Source: Gluconobacter wancherniae NBRC 103581 | GTDB taxonomy: Bacteria > Pseudomonadota > Alphaproteobacteria > Acetobacterales > Acetobacteraceae | Reading direction: 5' to 3' | Assembly (NCBI RefSeq): GCF_007988885.1 | Contig: NZ_BJUZ01000001.1 | Span: 1,116,001-1,180,000 of the forward strand | Length of the DNA stretch: 64,000 nucleotides | Part shown: positions 37,140 to 46,396 of the stretch, one piece after another | How the letters are laid out: each line of letters opens with the position of its first letter | Numbering within the stretch: the first letter of the stretch is position 1 | The notes under the pieces: generated by a model | The model's input: the letters and a program-made list of their open reading frames with translations, nothing else | Told to the model about the DNA's origin: nothing | The model's database searches: none | Made by a program: the position numbers and the translations under genes

Positions 37140-37712
37140 ATGAATCAGCGTATCGGATATGCACGGGTCTCAACGGAAGACCAGCATCTGCACCTCCAGC
37201 GGGATGCGCTTCAGCAGGCTGGGTGCAGTCTCATCTATGAGGAGGCTGCAAGCGGCAAGAGCACCGTGCGGCCGGAGCTGAAGCAATGCCGGAAGGCTCT
37301 GCGTAGCGGTGACACTCTGGTGGTCTGGCGCTTGGATAGGCTCGGCCGTAGCTTGTCCGACTTGGTGCAGATCGTGGCCGATCTTGAACGCGGCGGTATC
37401 AGTTTTGAAAGTCTCGCTGAGAAAATAGAAACGGGGAGCGCCGCTGGAAAGCTAGTTTTCCACGTCTTTGCCGCCCTAGCTGAATTTGAACGCAACCTGA
37501 TCCGCGAACGAACCCGTGCCGGGCTCGCGGCAGCGCGTGCTCGAGGACGCAGAGGTGGGCGCAAACCCAAGCTGGGGGAGGCGCAGGTTAAAGAAATTAG
37601 GGCTCTCCTGCGTGACCCAGAAATTCAGGTGGCCGACGTGGCGCGTCGCTATGGGGTTTCCAGGACAACGCTGTACAAGCATGTTGGCGTCGTAAAACCA
37701 CGACATCCATGA
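37140..37712 (+). CDS. tnpR: Tn3-type resolvase/invertase
   Basis: A 190-residue serine recombinase. RIGYARVSTEDQ has the catalytic serine, VWRLDRLGRSLSDLV the arginine pair, AEFERNLIRERTRAGLAAAR the E-helix, and GRKPKLGEAQ begins the C-terminal HTH with VARRYGVSRTTLYKH. The ATG at 37140 is chosen since it starts the conserved MNQRIGYARVS. In Tn3-type elements it resolves cointegrates at a res site; the 145 nt before it, with short repeats of TTCCGG, could hold one. No transposase gene is near, so it may serve dimer resolution of an ancestral plasmid. Confidence 0.9.
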   Translation: MNQRIGYARVSTEDQHLHLQRDALQQAGCSLIYEEAASGKSTVRPELKQCRKALRSGDTLVVWRLDRLGRSLSDLVQIVADLERGGISFESLAEKIETGSAAGKLVFHVFAALAEFERNLIRERTRAGLAAARARGRRGGRKPKLGEAQVKEIRALLRDPEIQVADVARRYGVSRTTLYKHVGVVKPRHP

Positions 37713-37858
37713 CTGTGCAAAGCTTTCAGCGCGTCAACGGAAACAGCAACGCTACAAACCCGCAGCAAATATTGAAAATCGTTCCTCTAGCACTGCCAAC
37801 TACACACGGTGCGATTGAGTGCGCAAAAAAGAAGTAAAGACGGTAGGCTATTGTAATT

Positions 37859-40243
37859 ATGAAAAGACACCAAGATCAAAGTCAAATTAAATGGCTATCC
37901 GATTTTATCTGGAACATTGCGGACGATCGGCTGCGTGATGTGTACGTGCGCGGTAAGTACCGCGACGTGATTTTGCCGTTTATCGTGCTGCGACGGCTGG
38001 ATGCTGTGCTTGAACCCACCAAACAGGCAGTGTTGGAGCGCAAGAAGTTTCTCGATGCGAAGGGTATTGCTGAACAGGACGGCGCGTTGCGCATGACGGC
38101 GGGGCAGGCGTTCTACAACACTTCTGAATTCACGCTCGCAAAGCTCAAATCCAGCAGCCAGGGACAACGCTTGCGCGAAGACTTCATTGCTTATCTAGAC
38201 GGCTTTTCGCCAAACGTGCAGGAAATCCTCGCCAAGTTCAAATTCCGCGACCAGATTCAAACGCTGGTGGACGCCCATGTCCTCGGTTATCTGATTGAGG
38301 ACTTCCTTGATCCGGAAATCAATCTTTCGCCCCTGCCGGTGAAGGATGCCGACGGGCGCGTTAAGCTGCCGCCACTGGACAACCACGGTATGGGTACCGT
38401 GTTCGAAGAACTGATCCGCCGCTTCAACGAAGAAAACAACGAGGAAGCAGGCGAGCATTTTACCCCGCGCGATGTGGTCAAGTTTATGGCCAAGCTGCTG
38501 TTCTTGCCCGTAGCCGAGCGCATCAAGTCGGGCACCTATCTGCTGTATGACGGTTCCTGCGGCACCGGCGGCATGCTCACCGTGGCTGAAGAAGCTTTGC
38601 AGGAGCTGGCTGACGAACACGGCAAGGAAGTCTCGATCCACCTGTTCGGGCAGGAGATCAATCCCGAAACTTACGCCATCTGCAAGGCGGATATGTTGTT
38701 GAAAGGCGAAGGCGACGAAGCCGAATACATCGTTGGCGGCGTGGACAAATCCACGCTTTCCGCTGACCAGTTCCGCTCGCGCGAATTCGACTTCATGATC
38801 TCCAACCCGCCCTACGGTAAGAGCTGGAAGACTGATCTGGAGCGCATGGGCGGTAAGGCAGGCTTCAACGATCCGCGCTTCGTCGTCCAGCACGGCGACA
38901 ATCCGGAGTTGAAACTCATCACCCGTTCCAGCGACGGCCAACTCATGTTCCTCGTGAACAAGCTGTCCAAGATGAAGCACAACGTGCCTGCCGACGGCGT
39001 GGGTAGTCGCATTGCCCTTGTCCACAACGGCTCGGCACTCTTCACCGGCGACGCAGGTCAGGGCGAAAGTAACATCCGCCGCTGGGTGCTGGAAAATGAC
39101 TGGCTCGAAGCCATCATCGCCCTACCGCTCAACATCTTCTACAACACCGGCATCGCCACCTACATCTGGGTGTTGTCCAATCGCAAGGCTGCGCATCGTA
39201 AGGGTAAGGTGCAGTTGATTGATGCCAGTCAATGGTTTGCGCCGCTGCGCCGCAACCTAGGCAAGAAGAACTGCGAACTGGCCGAAGCCGACATCCAGCG
39301 CATTCTCGACCTCTACTTGAGCGAAGTGCAGGAAACTGCACAGTCCAAGTGGTTCGACACCGAGGACTTCGGCTACTGGAAAATCACTGTCGAACGCCCG
39401 CTGCGCCTAAAAAGTCAGTTGAAGTCCACCGCCATCGAAACGCTGCGCTTTGTGTCGGGCGATGAGGCCCTGCGCACCGAATTATGGGCTAGGTACGGTG
39501 GTAAGCTCTACACTGATTTCGCCAAGTTGAAGCCGGAGATTGAAGCATGGCTGAAAGGCGACAGCGAGGAGGCGAAGGAGGACGCCGATAGCGGAGACGA
39601 GGGTGGCGAGGATAGTGCGCCGGCCAAGAAAGCCGTGCCGGAAAAACGTCGCAAGAAGCTACTCGATGCCGCGACGTGGAAGCGCGACAAGGCGCTGCTC
39701 GATATGGCACTGCTGATGCAGAAGGATCTTGGAGACGTCGTGTTCGACGATCATAACGTCTTCCGTGCTCAGTTCGACGCAGCGATGAAGGAGCATGACA
39801 AGAAGCTCTCCGCCGCAGACAAGAAGGCTCTCTTCAAGGCCGTGAGCTGGCGCGACGAGGCCGCGCCGCCGGTGATCGCCAAGCGCACGAAGTTGAAGAA
39901 GGGTGATTACTTCGAGCTAGGCTTCGATGGCGCGTATCTGGAAACCGCGGGCAAAGATCGCTTCATTGTCAAGTACGAACCCGACAGCGATCTGCGTGAC
40001 ACCGAGCAGGTGCCGCTTAAGGAACCGGGCGGCATCGAGGCATTCTTTCAGCGGGAGGTGTTGCCGCATGCGGTCGATGCCTGGATCGATGCCGAGAAGA
40101 CCCAGATCGGCTACGAAATCTCCTTCGCCCGCTACTTCTACAAGCCTGCGCCGCTGCGCTCTTTGGCTGAAATCCGCGCCGACATCCTGAAGCTGGAACA
40201 GCAGACTGAAGGCTTGCTGGACAAAGTCATGGGGATGGCGTGA
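37859..40243 (+). CDS. hsdM: Type I restriction-modification DNA methyltransferase subunit
   Basis: An N6-adenine methyltransferase that works with HsdS to protect the host site and with HsdR to restrict unmodified DNA. It has 794 residues. The N-terminal helical HsdM_N domain contains DFIWNIADDRLRDVY, the SAM motif is YDGSCGTGGML (230-240), and the catalytic motif is NPPY (316-319). A long C-terminal extension with an acidic linker (about residues 555-590) makes it longer than the EcoKI type and fits the group of large HsdM proteins. It is more GC-rich than the upstream DNA. It overlaps hsdS by 4 nt (ATGA-type). Confidence 0.96.
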   Translation: MKRHQDQSQIKWLSDFIWNIADDRLRDVYVRGKYRDVILPFIVLRRLDAVLEPTKQAVLERKKFLDAKGIAEQDGALRMTAGQAFYNTSEFTLAKLKSSSQGQRLREDFIAYLDGFSPNVQEILAKFKFRDQIQTLVDAHVLGYLIEDFLDPEINLSPLPVKDADGRVKLPPLDNHGMGTVFEELIRRFNEENNEEAGEHFTPRDVVKFMAKLLFLPVAERIKSGTYLLYDGSCGTGGMLTVAEEALQELADEHGKEVSIHLFGQEINPETYAICKADMLLKGEGDEAEYIVGGVDKSTLSADQFRSREFDFMISNPPYGKSWKTDLERMGGKAGFNDPRFVVQHGDNPELKLITRSSDGQLMFLVNKLSKMKHNVPADGVGSRIALVHNGSALFTGDAGQGESNIRRWVLENDWLEAIIALPLNIFYNTGIATYIWVLSNRKAAHRKGKVQLIDASQWFAPLRRNLGKKNCELAEADIQRILDLYLSEVQETAQSKWFDTEDFGYWKITVERPLRLKSQLKSTAIETLRFVSGDEALRTELWARYGGKLYTDFAKLKPEIEAWLKGDSEEAKEDADSGDEGGEDSAPAKKAVPEKRRKKLLDAATWKRDKALLDMALLMQKDLGDVVFDDHNVFRAQFDAAMKEHDKKLSAADKKALFKAVSWRDEAAPPVIAKRTKLKKGDYFELGFDGAYLETAGKDRFIVKYEPDSDLRDTEQVPLKEPGGIEAFFQREVLPHAVDAWIDAEKTQIGYEISFARYFYKPAPLRSLAEIRADILKLEQQTEGLLDKVMGMA

Positions 40244-41598
40244 TGGTAGAGTATCCGGCCTACCGCGATTCCGGTCTACCATGGGCGGCGAAGGTGCCGG
40301 AGGGATGGCAGGTGCTTCGCAACGGACGGCTGTTCGGCCACCGTGTGGAGACTGGCTATCCCGACCTGCCCATTCTGGAAGTGTCGCTACGCACAGGTGT
40401 GCGCGTGCGAGACATGGAGAACTTGAAACGTAAGCAGGTGATGAATCGCAAGGAGAATTACAAGCGCGCCGTCAAAGGCGACATTGCCTACAACATGATG
40501 CGCATGTGGCAAGGCGCGCTTGGTCCCGCGCCGGTCGATGGTTTGGTCAGCCCGGCCTATGTCGTGGTCAAGCCATTCTCCGAAACCAATAGCGCCTATT
40601 TCAGCTACTTGTTCCGCACTACTGCATATATGCGCGAGGTCAATAAGTTCTCGCGAGGCATCGTGGCTGACCGCAACCGGCTGTATTGGGAATCCTTCAA
40701 GCAGATGCCGTCGCTGGTTCCCCCGCGCGCGGAGCAAGACCAGATCGTCTCCTATCTGCGAGCGCAGGATGCGCACATCGCCCGCTTCATCAAGGCCAAG
40801 CGTGATCTCATCGACCTGCTCATCGAACAGAAGCTGCGTATCATCGATCACGCCGTCACACGCGGGCTCGACTCGAGTGTGAGCCTCAAGCCTTCTGGCA
40901 CCCAATGGCTGGGCGAGGTGCCGGAGCATTGGGAAGTCGTACACATCGGCTCAGCAGTTCAAGTCGTAAACGGTTATCCGTTCGACAGTGGCCTCTTTGA
41001 TGCTGCTGTTGGGCATCCACTAGTGCGTATTCGCGACCTATATCGAACACGCACCGAAGTCCAGTTCAATGGCCCGGAAGTCCTTGAAGCCGTAATCAAC
41101 ACCGGAGATCTCGTCGTCGGAATGGACGGCGATTTTAATGCAGCACGTTGGCTTGGCGGGCGAGCTTTGCTTAACCAGAGAATATGCTGCCTACGCCCAC
41201 ACAAGAAAATCACCACGGAGTATTTGGCGCTCGTCGTCACGAAAGCGCTTAAGTTCATCAATGAACTCACGCCATCTACGACAGTGAAACATCTTTCCTC
41301 CGGTGTCGTGAAGCGACTTCGTTTTCCCATTCCCAGCAAAACCGAGCAATTGCAGATCGTTGCTCATGTTGAGACCGAAACTGCACCAGTCAACGACGCC
41401 ATCTCCCGCACCAAAGATGAAATCAAACTTATCGGCGAATACCGCGATCGCCTGATCGCGGATGCCGTCACCGGCCAGGTTGATCTACGCGGCTGGCAGC
41501 CCGGCCCGGACGATGCCGTCAGCGACGATATGCTCGCCGCACTTGGCGACGATGACAGCAACGAATTCGACGAGGAGGAAGGTAATGGCGAAGACTGA
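40240..41598 (+). CDS. hsdS: Type I restriction-modification specificity subunit
   Basis: It carries the two target-recognition domains that choose the DNA sequence for HsdM and HsdR. It has 452 residues in a duplicated layout: YRDSGLPWAAKVPEGWQVL opens the first half and SLKPSGTQWLGEVPEHWEVV the second, each followed by a TRD and a long conserved spacer helix (QDQIVSYLRAQDAHIARFI and TEQLQIVAHVETETAPVNDA). The two TRDs differ, giving an asymmetric bipartite site that cannot be predicted here. Its start overlaps hsdM, and its last 14 nt overlap hsdR. Confidence 0.95.
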   Translation: MMVEYPAYRDSGLPWAAKVPEGWQVLRNGRLFGHRVETGYPDLPILEVSLRTGVRVRDMENLKRKQVMNRKENYKRAVKGDIAYNMMRMWQGALGPAPVDGLVSPAYVVVKPFSETNSAYFSYLFRTTAYMREVNKFSRGIVADRNRLYWESFKQMPSLVPPRAEQDQIVSYLRAQDAHIARFIKAKRDLIDLLIEQKLRIIDHAVTRGLDSSVSLKPSGTQWLGEVPEHWEVVHIGSAVQVVNGYPFDSGLFDAAVGHPLVRIRDLYRTRTEVQFNGPEVLEAVINTGDLVVGMDGDFNAARWLGGRALLNQRICCLRPHKKITTEYLALVVTKALKFINELTPSTTVKHLSSGVVKRLRFPIPSKTEQLQIVAHVETETAPVNDAISRTKDEIKLIGEYRDRLIADAVTGQVDLRGWQPGPDDAVSDDMLAALGDDDSNEFDEEEGNGED

Positions 41599-44500
41599 CA
41601 CCAGCGAACGCTGGTTCGAGGCGCGCATCGTGCGCGGCCTGACCGGCATTCCCCAACCTGAATACAGCCATGAAACCAAGAATTCTGCCTTCGTCGCCCG
41701 TTCCTGCGGTTATGTGCAGGGGCAAGCGCAGGACTACAACCGCGATGTGGCGCTGGACGTGCCGAAGCTGCTGGCTTTCCTGCAAGCCACCCAGTCTACG
41801 GCAGTGGAAACGCTAAATCTTGCTGCCGATGGTATTCAGCGCACTCAATTCCTGCACCGGCTGCAAGGCGAGATCACCAAGCGCGGGGTGGTGGACGTAT
41901 TGCGCAAGGGGGTAAGCCATGGGCCGGTTCATGTCGATCTGTACCGGCTGCTGCCGACGCCGGGTAATGCTTCCGCTGCCGAAGCCTTTGACAAGAACAT
42001 CTTCAGCGTCACCCGACAGTTGCGCTACAGCAACGATTCCGGCAACGAGCTGGATTTGGTGATTTTCATCAATGGCCTGCCGGTGTTGACCTTCGAGTTG
42101 AAGAACTCCCTGACCAAACAAACGGTAGCGGATGCCATCGTCCAGTACCAGACCACGCGAAGTCCGCAGGAATTACTATTCCAGTCGGGCCGCTGTGTGG
42201 CGCACATGGCGGTGGATGATGCCGAGGTGCGCTTCTGCACCGAGTTGAAGGGTAAGGCGTCGTGGTTCCTGCCGTTCAATCAGGGCTGGAACAGCGGCGC
42301 GGGCAATCCGCTCAACTCCGATGGCCTAAAAACCGACTACCTGTGGAAGCAGGTGCTGGTGAAGGACACGCTGGCTAACATCATCGAAAACTACGCACAG
42401 GTAGTAGAGGAAGAAACGGAAGACGCGAAGGGCAGAAGGCGCAAGACCCGCAAGCCGGTATTCCCGCGCTTCCACCAATTGCGCACGGTGCGTGCCCTCT
42501 TGAAGCGTTCTCGCGCCGACGGTGTGGGCAAACGCTACCTCATCCAGCATTCGGCAGGCAGCGGTAAGAGCAACACTATTGCTTGGCTTGCGCATCAGTT
42601 GGTGGAGCTGAAGACGGCGGCGGACGAAACGCAGGCGCAGTTCGATTCAGTCGTCGTCATCACCGACCGGCGGGCACTGGATACACAGATCGCGCGCACC
42701 ATTAAAGGCTATGATCATGTGGCGAACATCTTCGGCCATTCGGACAGTGCGGACGAGTTGCGGACCTTCCTGCGCCGAGGCAAGAAGATCATCGTCACCA
42801 CGGTGCAGAAGTTCCCGTTCATCCTCGACGAACTGGGCGACCTCGGCGACAAGAAGTTCGCACTGTTGATCGACGAGGCGCATTCCAGCCAAGGCGGCAA
42901 GACCACGGCCAAGATGCACCTGGCGCTTTCCGGTGGTGCAGCTGACGCGGACGATGAAGAAGAAACTGCTGAGGACAAGGTCAACAAGCTGATCGAATCG
43001 CGTAAGATGCTGGCTAACGCCAGCTACTACGCTTTCACCGCCACGCCAAAAACCCGCACGTTGGAATTATTCGGCGAACGGCAGACGTTGGGCGACAAGG
43101 TGCATTACCGCTCTCCTGAGGAACTCACCTATACCACCAAGCAGGCGATACAGGAGGGCTTCATTCTCGATGTGATCGCTAACTACACACCGGTTTCCAG
43201 CTTTTACCACGTGGCCAAGACCATCGAGGACGATCCGCAGGTGGACAAGCTGAAGGCGTTGAAGAAAATCAGGCGCTATGTCGAATCCCACGACAAGGCC
43301 ATCCGCCGCAAGGCCGAGATCATGGTCGATCACTTCACCATGCAGGTGATCGGCGCCAAAAAAATCGGTGGGAAAGCGAGGGCTATGATCGTCTGCAACG
43401 GCATTATGAGAGCCATCGACTATTGGCGAGAGGTGTCGGACTACCTCAAGGAAATCAAAAGCCCGTACAAGGCCATCATCGCGTATTCGGGCGAATCCGA
43501 AGTCGGCGGCGCGAAGAAGACGGAGGCCGATCTGAACGGCTTTCAGAGCAAAGACATTCCCGACAAGCTCAAGCAAGACCCCTATCGTTTCCTGATAGTT
43601 GCGAACAAGTTCGTCACCGGCTTTGACGAGCCGCTCCTGCACACCATGTACGTGGACAAACCGCTGGCGGGCGTGTTGGCCGTGCAGACGCTTTCGCGTT
43701 TGAACCGGGCACATCCACAGAAGGCGGATACCTTTGTGCTTGACTTCGCCGACAACGCCGAAGCCGTGAAGGTGGCGTTTCAGGAGTATTACCGCGCCAC
43801 GATTCAGGAAGGCGAAACCGACCCCAATAAACTGCATGACCTAAAGGCAGAATTGGACGGGCAGCAGGTTTACAGCTCGCAGCAGGTGGACGATCTGGTG
43901 GCGCTGTTTCTCGGTGGAGCAGACCGCGACAAGCTCGATCCCATTCTCGATGCCTGCGTGGCCGAATACAATGACGAGCTCGGCGAAGACGATCAGGTCA
44001 AGTTCAAGGGTAAAGCTAAGGCGTTCGTACGCAACTATAGTTTCCTGGCAGCGATTCTACCTTACGGCCATCCTGGGTGGGAGAAGCTCTCGATTTTTCT
44101 GAACTTCTTGATCCCGAAGCTGCCCGCACCCAAGGAAGAAGACCTCTCTAGGGGCGTGTTGGACGCCATCGATATGGACAGCTACCGTGCGCAGGAACAG
44201 GCGGCGATGAAGATGTCGATGGACGACGCGGATGCCTTTGTCGAACCGCTGCCGCCTAGTGATGGCGGTGGCACGGGCGAGCCGGAACTGGACAGGCTCT
44301 CGAACATTGTGAAGCAGTTCAATGATCTGTTCGGCAACATCGAATGGCACGACGCCGACAAGATCAAGCAGGTTATCACCGAGGAAATCCCGGTGCGCGT
44401 GGCACGTGACAAGGCCTACCAAAACGCACAGGCCAACTCCGGCAAGCAGAACGCGCGGTTGGAGCACGACAAGGCGCTCAATCGCGTGGTGTTGGAATTG

Positions 44501-44626
44501 CTTGACGACCACACTGAACTGTTCAAGCAGTTCAGCGACAACGCAAATTTCAAACGCTGGCTTGCTGGCATGGTATTCGATGCAACTTACCGTTCTGGAG
44601 GAGCGTCGCCTGAACCGACGCTGTAA
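41585..44626 (+). CDS. hsdR: Type I restriction endonuclease motor subunit
   Basis: An ATP-driven DNA translocase-nuclease that cuts DNA lacking the HsdMS methyl mark. It has 1013 residues. The N-terminal PD-(D/E)xK nuclease is seen in NELDLVIFINGLPVLTFELK, Walker A in HSAGSGKSNT, motif II in LIDEAHSSQ, motif III in FTATPKTRT, and the second RecA domain in ANKFVTGFDEPLLHTMYVDK and QTLSRLNRAHP. The start at ATG 41585 (MAKTDTSERW) follows an AGGAAGG site and overlaps hsdS; an open frame reaches 41462 but lies in hsdS. The gene appears intact. Confidence 0.95.
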   Translation: MAKTDTSERWFEARIVRGLTGIPQPEYSHETKNSAFVARSCGYVQGQAQDYNRDVALDVPKLLAFLQATQSTAVETLNLAADGIQRTQFLHRLQGEITKRGVVDVLRKGVSHGPVHVDLYRLLPTPGNASAAEAFDKNIFSVTRQLRYSNDSGNELDLVIFINGLPVLTFELKNSLTKQTVADAIVQYQTTRSPQELLFQSGRCVAHMAVDDAEVRFCTELKGKASWFLPFNQGWNSGAGNPLNSDGLKTDYLWKQVLVKDTLANIIENYAQVVEEETEDAKGRRRKTRKPVFPRFHQLRTVRALLKRSRADGVGKRYLIQHSAGSGKSNTIAWLAHQLVELKTAADETQAQFDSVVVITDRRALDTQIARTIKGYDHVANIFGHSDSADELRTFLRRGKKIIVTTVQKFPFILDELGDLGDKKFALLIDEAHSSQGGKTTAKMHLALSGGAADADDEEETAEDKVNKLIESRKMLANASYYAFTATPKTRTLELFGERQTLGDKVHYRSPEELTYTTKQAIQEGFILDVIANYTPVSSFYHVAKTIEDDPQVDKLKALKKIRRYVESHDKAIRRKAEIMVDHFTMQVIGAKKIGGKARAMIVCNGIMRAIDYWREVSDYLKEIKSPYKAIIAYSGESEVGGAKKTEADLNGFQSKDIPDKLKQDPYRFLIVANKFVTGFDEPLLHTMYVDKPLAGVLAVQTLSRLNRAHPQKADTFVLDFADNAEAVKVAFQEYYRATIQEGETDPNKLHDLKAELDGQQVYSSQQVDDLVALFLGGADRDKLDPILDACVAEYNDELGEDDQVKFKGKAKAFVRNYSFLAAILPYGHPGWEKLSIFLNFLIPKLPAPKEEDLSRGVLDAIDMDSYRAQEQAAMKMSMDDADAFVEPLPPSDGGGTGEPELDRLSNIVKQFNDLFGNIEWHDADKIKQVITEEIPVRVARDKAYQNAQANSGKQNARLEHDKALNRVVLELLDDHTELFKQFSDNANFKRWLAGMVFDATYRSGGASPEPTL

Positions 44627-44951
44627 CTCAAATTTTGTTCCCCCGATCTGTTGGGGCGCCGGGGACTTAGGCTCTCTTGTTCCCTTTATGATCAACGCTC
44701 TAGAGGTATCCGAATTCAGCGACGAAAAACCAAAGCTATGCTTAGGTGACGGCGAGACCATATATTCAGCTAAGCAGAAATTGCATCCTCCATACGAAGG
44801 GTAGATTGGTATTTTTCTTGGTATTTGTGATGGTTGTGACCTTAAGTGATTGATTTAAAATTGAATTTTATCAATGTCTATAATGGAGTGGGAATGATGA
44901 ATTCTATTCATAGTTCCTAATCGGCCTCCTGTAATCGTAAGAACTCTCTAT
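44627..44951. other. Gene-free stretch after hsdR
   Basis: About 325 nt, AT-rich from 44810. A plus-strand frame runs into it to 44804 but begins inside hsdR and resembles nothing. No repeat or RNA gene is seen. Confidence 0.5.
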
Positions 44952-45357
44952 CTACTCGTTCAGGGAACGCCGCCGGAGCCATATCGCAAACGCCTCTTCC
45001 TGCATTGTATTCTGCCAGAGGCAAGTGCCACCATGGCCTCGACCGCGTCCGGGGCGCTGACCTGCACACGCGTTCCATTCAGCCGAAGGGAAAGAACGCA
45101 GCAACTCCAGGTTGTCTGCTTGTTGGCATCATTGAAGGGATGATTACGCGCAATGCCACAAGCGTAGGCAACCGCCAGAGTCGCGATGTCCGGCTTCGGC
45201 GCTTCGACATAGTGCCAACGGTTTTCTGCGCGGCCCAACGCGCTATGCAGCAAATCTTCGCTTTTGAGAGGCCGTGGGTTCCGCCGTATTCCCTCAGAGC
45301 CTGCTCATGCATGAACAGCACTACATCAAGCTCCAGAAACTCAGGCGCATCGTCCAT
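44952..45357 (-). pseudogene. Doc/Fic-family toxin, frameshifted
   Basis: The reading starts as MDDAPEFLELDVVLFMHEQA, typical of Doc (death-on-curing), which phosphorylates EF-Tu. After GGTHGL an extra TC in a CTCTC run (near 45268) breaks the frame; the continuation LLHSALGRAENRWHYVEA, AYACGIARNHPFNDANKQTT lies in a second frame. A further shift near 44990-45000 is needed to reach the expected end EEAFAIWLRRRSLNE. The catalytic motif HPFxxGNKRT appears as HPFNDANKQT, so the last arginine is Gln. It is coupled to the antitoxin gene by a TGATG overlap. Confidence 0.82.
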
Positions 45358-45584
45358 CAGCGCTTAGCCAGTTCCTGCAAAACGTCTGCCTGCTCACGCA
45401 GTATCTCACGCGCCATCTGCATCTGACGATCAAGTTTGAGATTGCGCTTCACGAGCTTGATGCCATCGTCCATTTCGACCAGCGTGAGTTCCTGCCCGAC
45501 TTCCAGACCAAGACGGATACGTGTTTCCGCCGGAAGGGTAACACCAACAGAATTACCCTGTTTGCGAACGACGACGGTTTCCAT
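45357..45584 (-). CDS. AbrB/MazE-type antitoxin
   Basis: A 75-residue protein. The swapped-hairpin DNA-binding fold is evident in VVVRKQGNSVGVTLPAETRI and LGLEVGQELTLVEMDDG, followed by a toxin-binding helix. Such antitoxins bind and repress their own promoter together with the toxin. A 29-bp palindrome 8 nt upstream is the probable operator. Its partner Doc gene is broken, so the antitoxin may persist as a lone regulator. Confidence 0.85.
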   Translation of the reverse strand: METVVVRKQGNSVGVTLPAETRIRLGLEVGQELTLVEMDDGIKLVKRNLKLDRQMQMAREILREQADVLQELAKR

Positions 45585-45591
45585 GAGCTTA

Positions 45592-45620
45592 GCTCCGTAT
45601 TACGTTACGTAATACGGAGC
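45592..45620. promoter_or_regulatory. Palindromic operator of the toxin-antitoxin operon
   Basis: Perfect 14-bp arms GCTCCGTATTACGT and ACGTAATACGGAGC around a single T. It is 8 nt before the antitoxin start, so binding there would block transcription or initiation. It fits autoregulation by the AbrB-type antitoxin. Confidence 0.7.
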
Positions 45621-45686
45621 AGGGCTACGTCAAAGGTGACAAGCCCCAAAAGCCCTTTAGCAGTGCTGCTCAGACAGAATTGCGGG

Positions 45687-46205
45687 TCAGGTAGTTTCCC
45701 AACTTTTGATGATTTCCACCCACTCGCTGGGTGAAAGCTGGCTTGGACCGTGCGGTTCCGGATATCGAGGCCCTGAAAGCAGTCGTTTCTCTTTAATATG
45801 TATATCTATAGACGCCTTCTGCGCCATTCTGTCACTTAGAACCCTCACACCACGGAAAATGGCGCGGGCCATATGTTTTCCTGCTGCGCGAACCTGCTCA
45901 GCGACCTTGATAAGTAGCCTGTAGGTATTGCTGGTTCTTACCCATCGCCCCTCAACCCGCTTGCGCCGGTGAGTTCGCTCGATCAGTCCCAGTTCATAGC
46001 CTCTTTCAAGCGCCCGGATGACCGTTCGCACGGAATACCGGCAAGCCCGAGCGATTGCATCGTGGCTCGGATAGAGCCCATCCGCCCCCAGGAAGGTGGC
46101 GAGCGTCATGAGCACTGACTTTTCGGATGGCTTCAGCTTGTGCTCAAAATAGAGGCTCAGAACCTGCTTGCGGAAAGCCGTCTTGACGGAAGCATGGCGA
46201 CTCAT
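45687..46205 (-). CDS. HTH protein resembling plasmid replication/helix-turn-helix domain proteins
   Basis: A 172-residue protein. LKPSEKSVLMTLATFLGADGLYPS followed by ARACRYSVRTVIRALERGYELGLIERT is a winged HTH of the type found in phage and plasmid replication initiators (RepA/O-like) and in the helix_turn_helix_36 family. WVRTSNTYRLLI ends the wing. The C-terminal third has no visible domain. It may regulate or start replication of the element; no origin-binding proof. It is the last gene before attR. Confidence 0.6.
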   Translation of the reverse strand: MSRHASVKTAFRKQVLSLYFEHKLKPSEKSVLMTLATFLGADGLYPSHDAIARACRYSVRTVIRALERGYELGLIERTHRRKRVEGRWVRTSNTYRLLIKVAEQVRAAGKHMARAIFRGVRVLSDRMAQKASIDIHIKEKRLLSGPRYPEPHGPSQLSPSEWVEIIKSWETT

Positions 46206-46396
46206 CGCTCCGCACTCCCGTTCGAAACCAGAACACTGTGAAAAAAACTTGCCTGAAAGGTCCGGAGATCCGTGACAACAGAGTCAGTTTCTAGTACGCT
46301 GCTCGCACGCATTGCACGATTTTTCCTTGATCGTGCGTGCCGTTTTTGAACGTGTTTGACTCTGTAAGTCTCTGATTTCGTTGGGGTCAGCCGGTT

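Noticed and set aside
38195-39025. 276-codon frame antisense to hsdM (and a 256-codon one antisense to hsdR at 43067-43837)
   Set aside because: Shadows of GC-rich codon use in hsd genes; no domain features.
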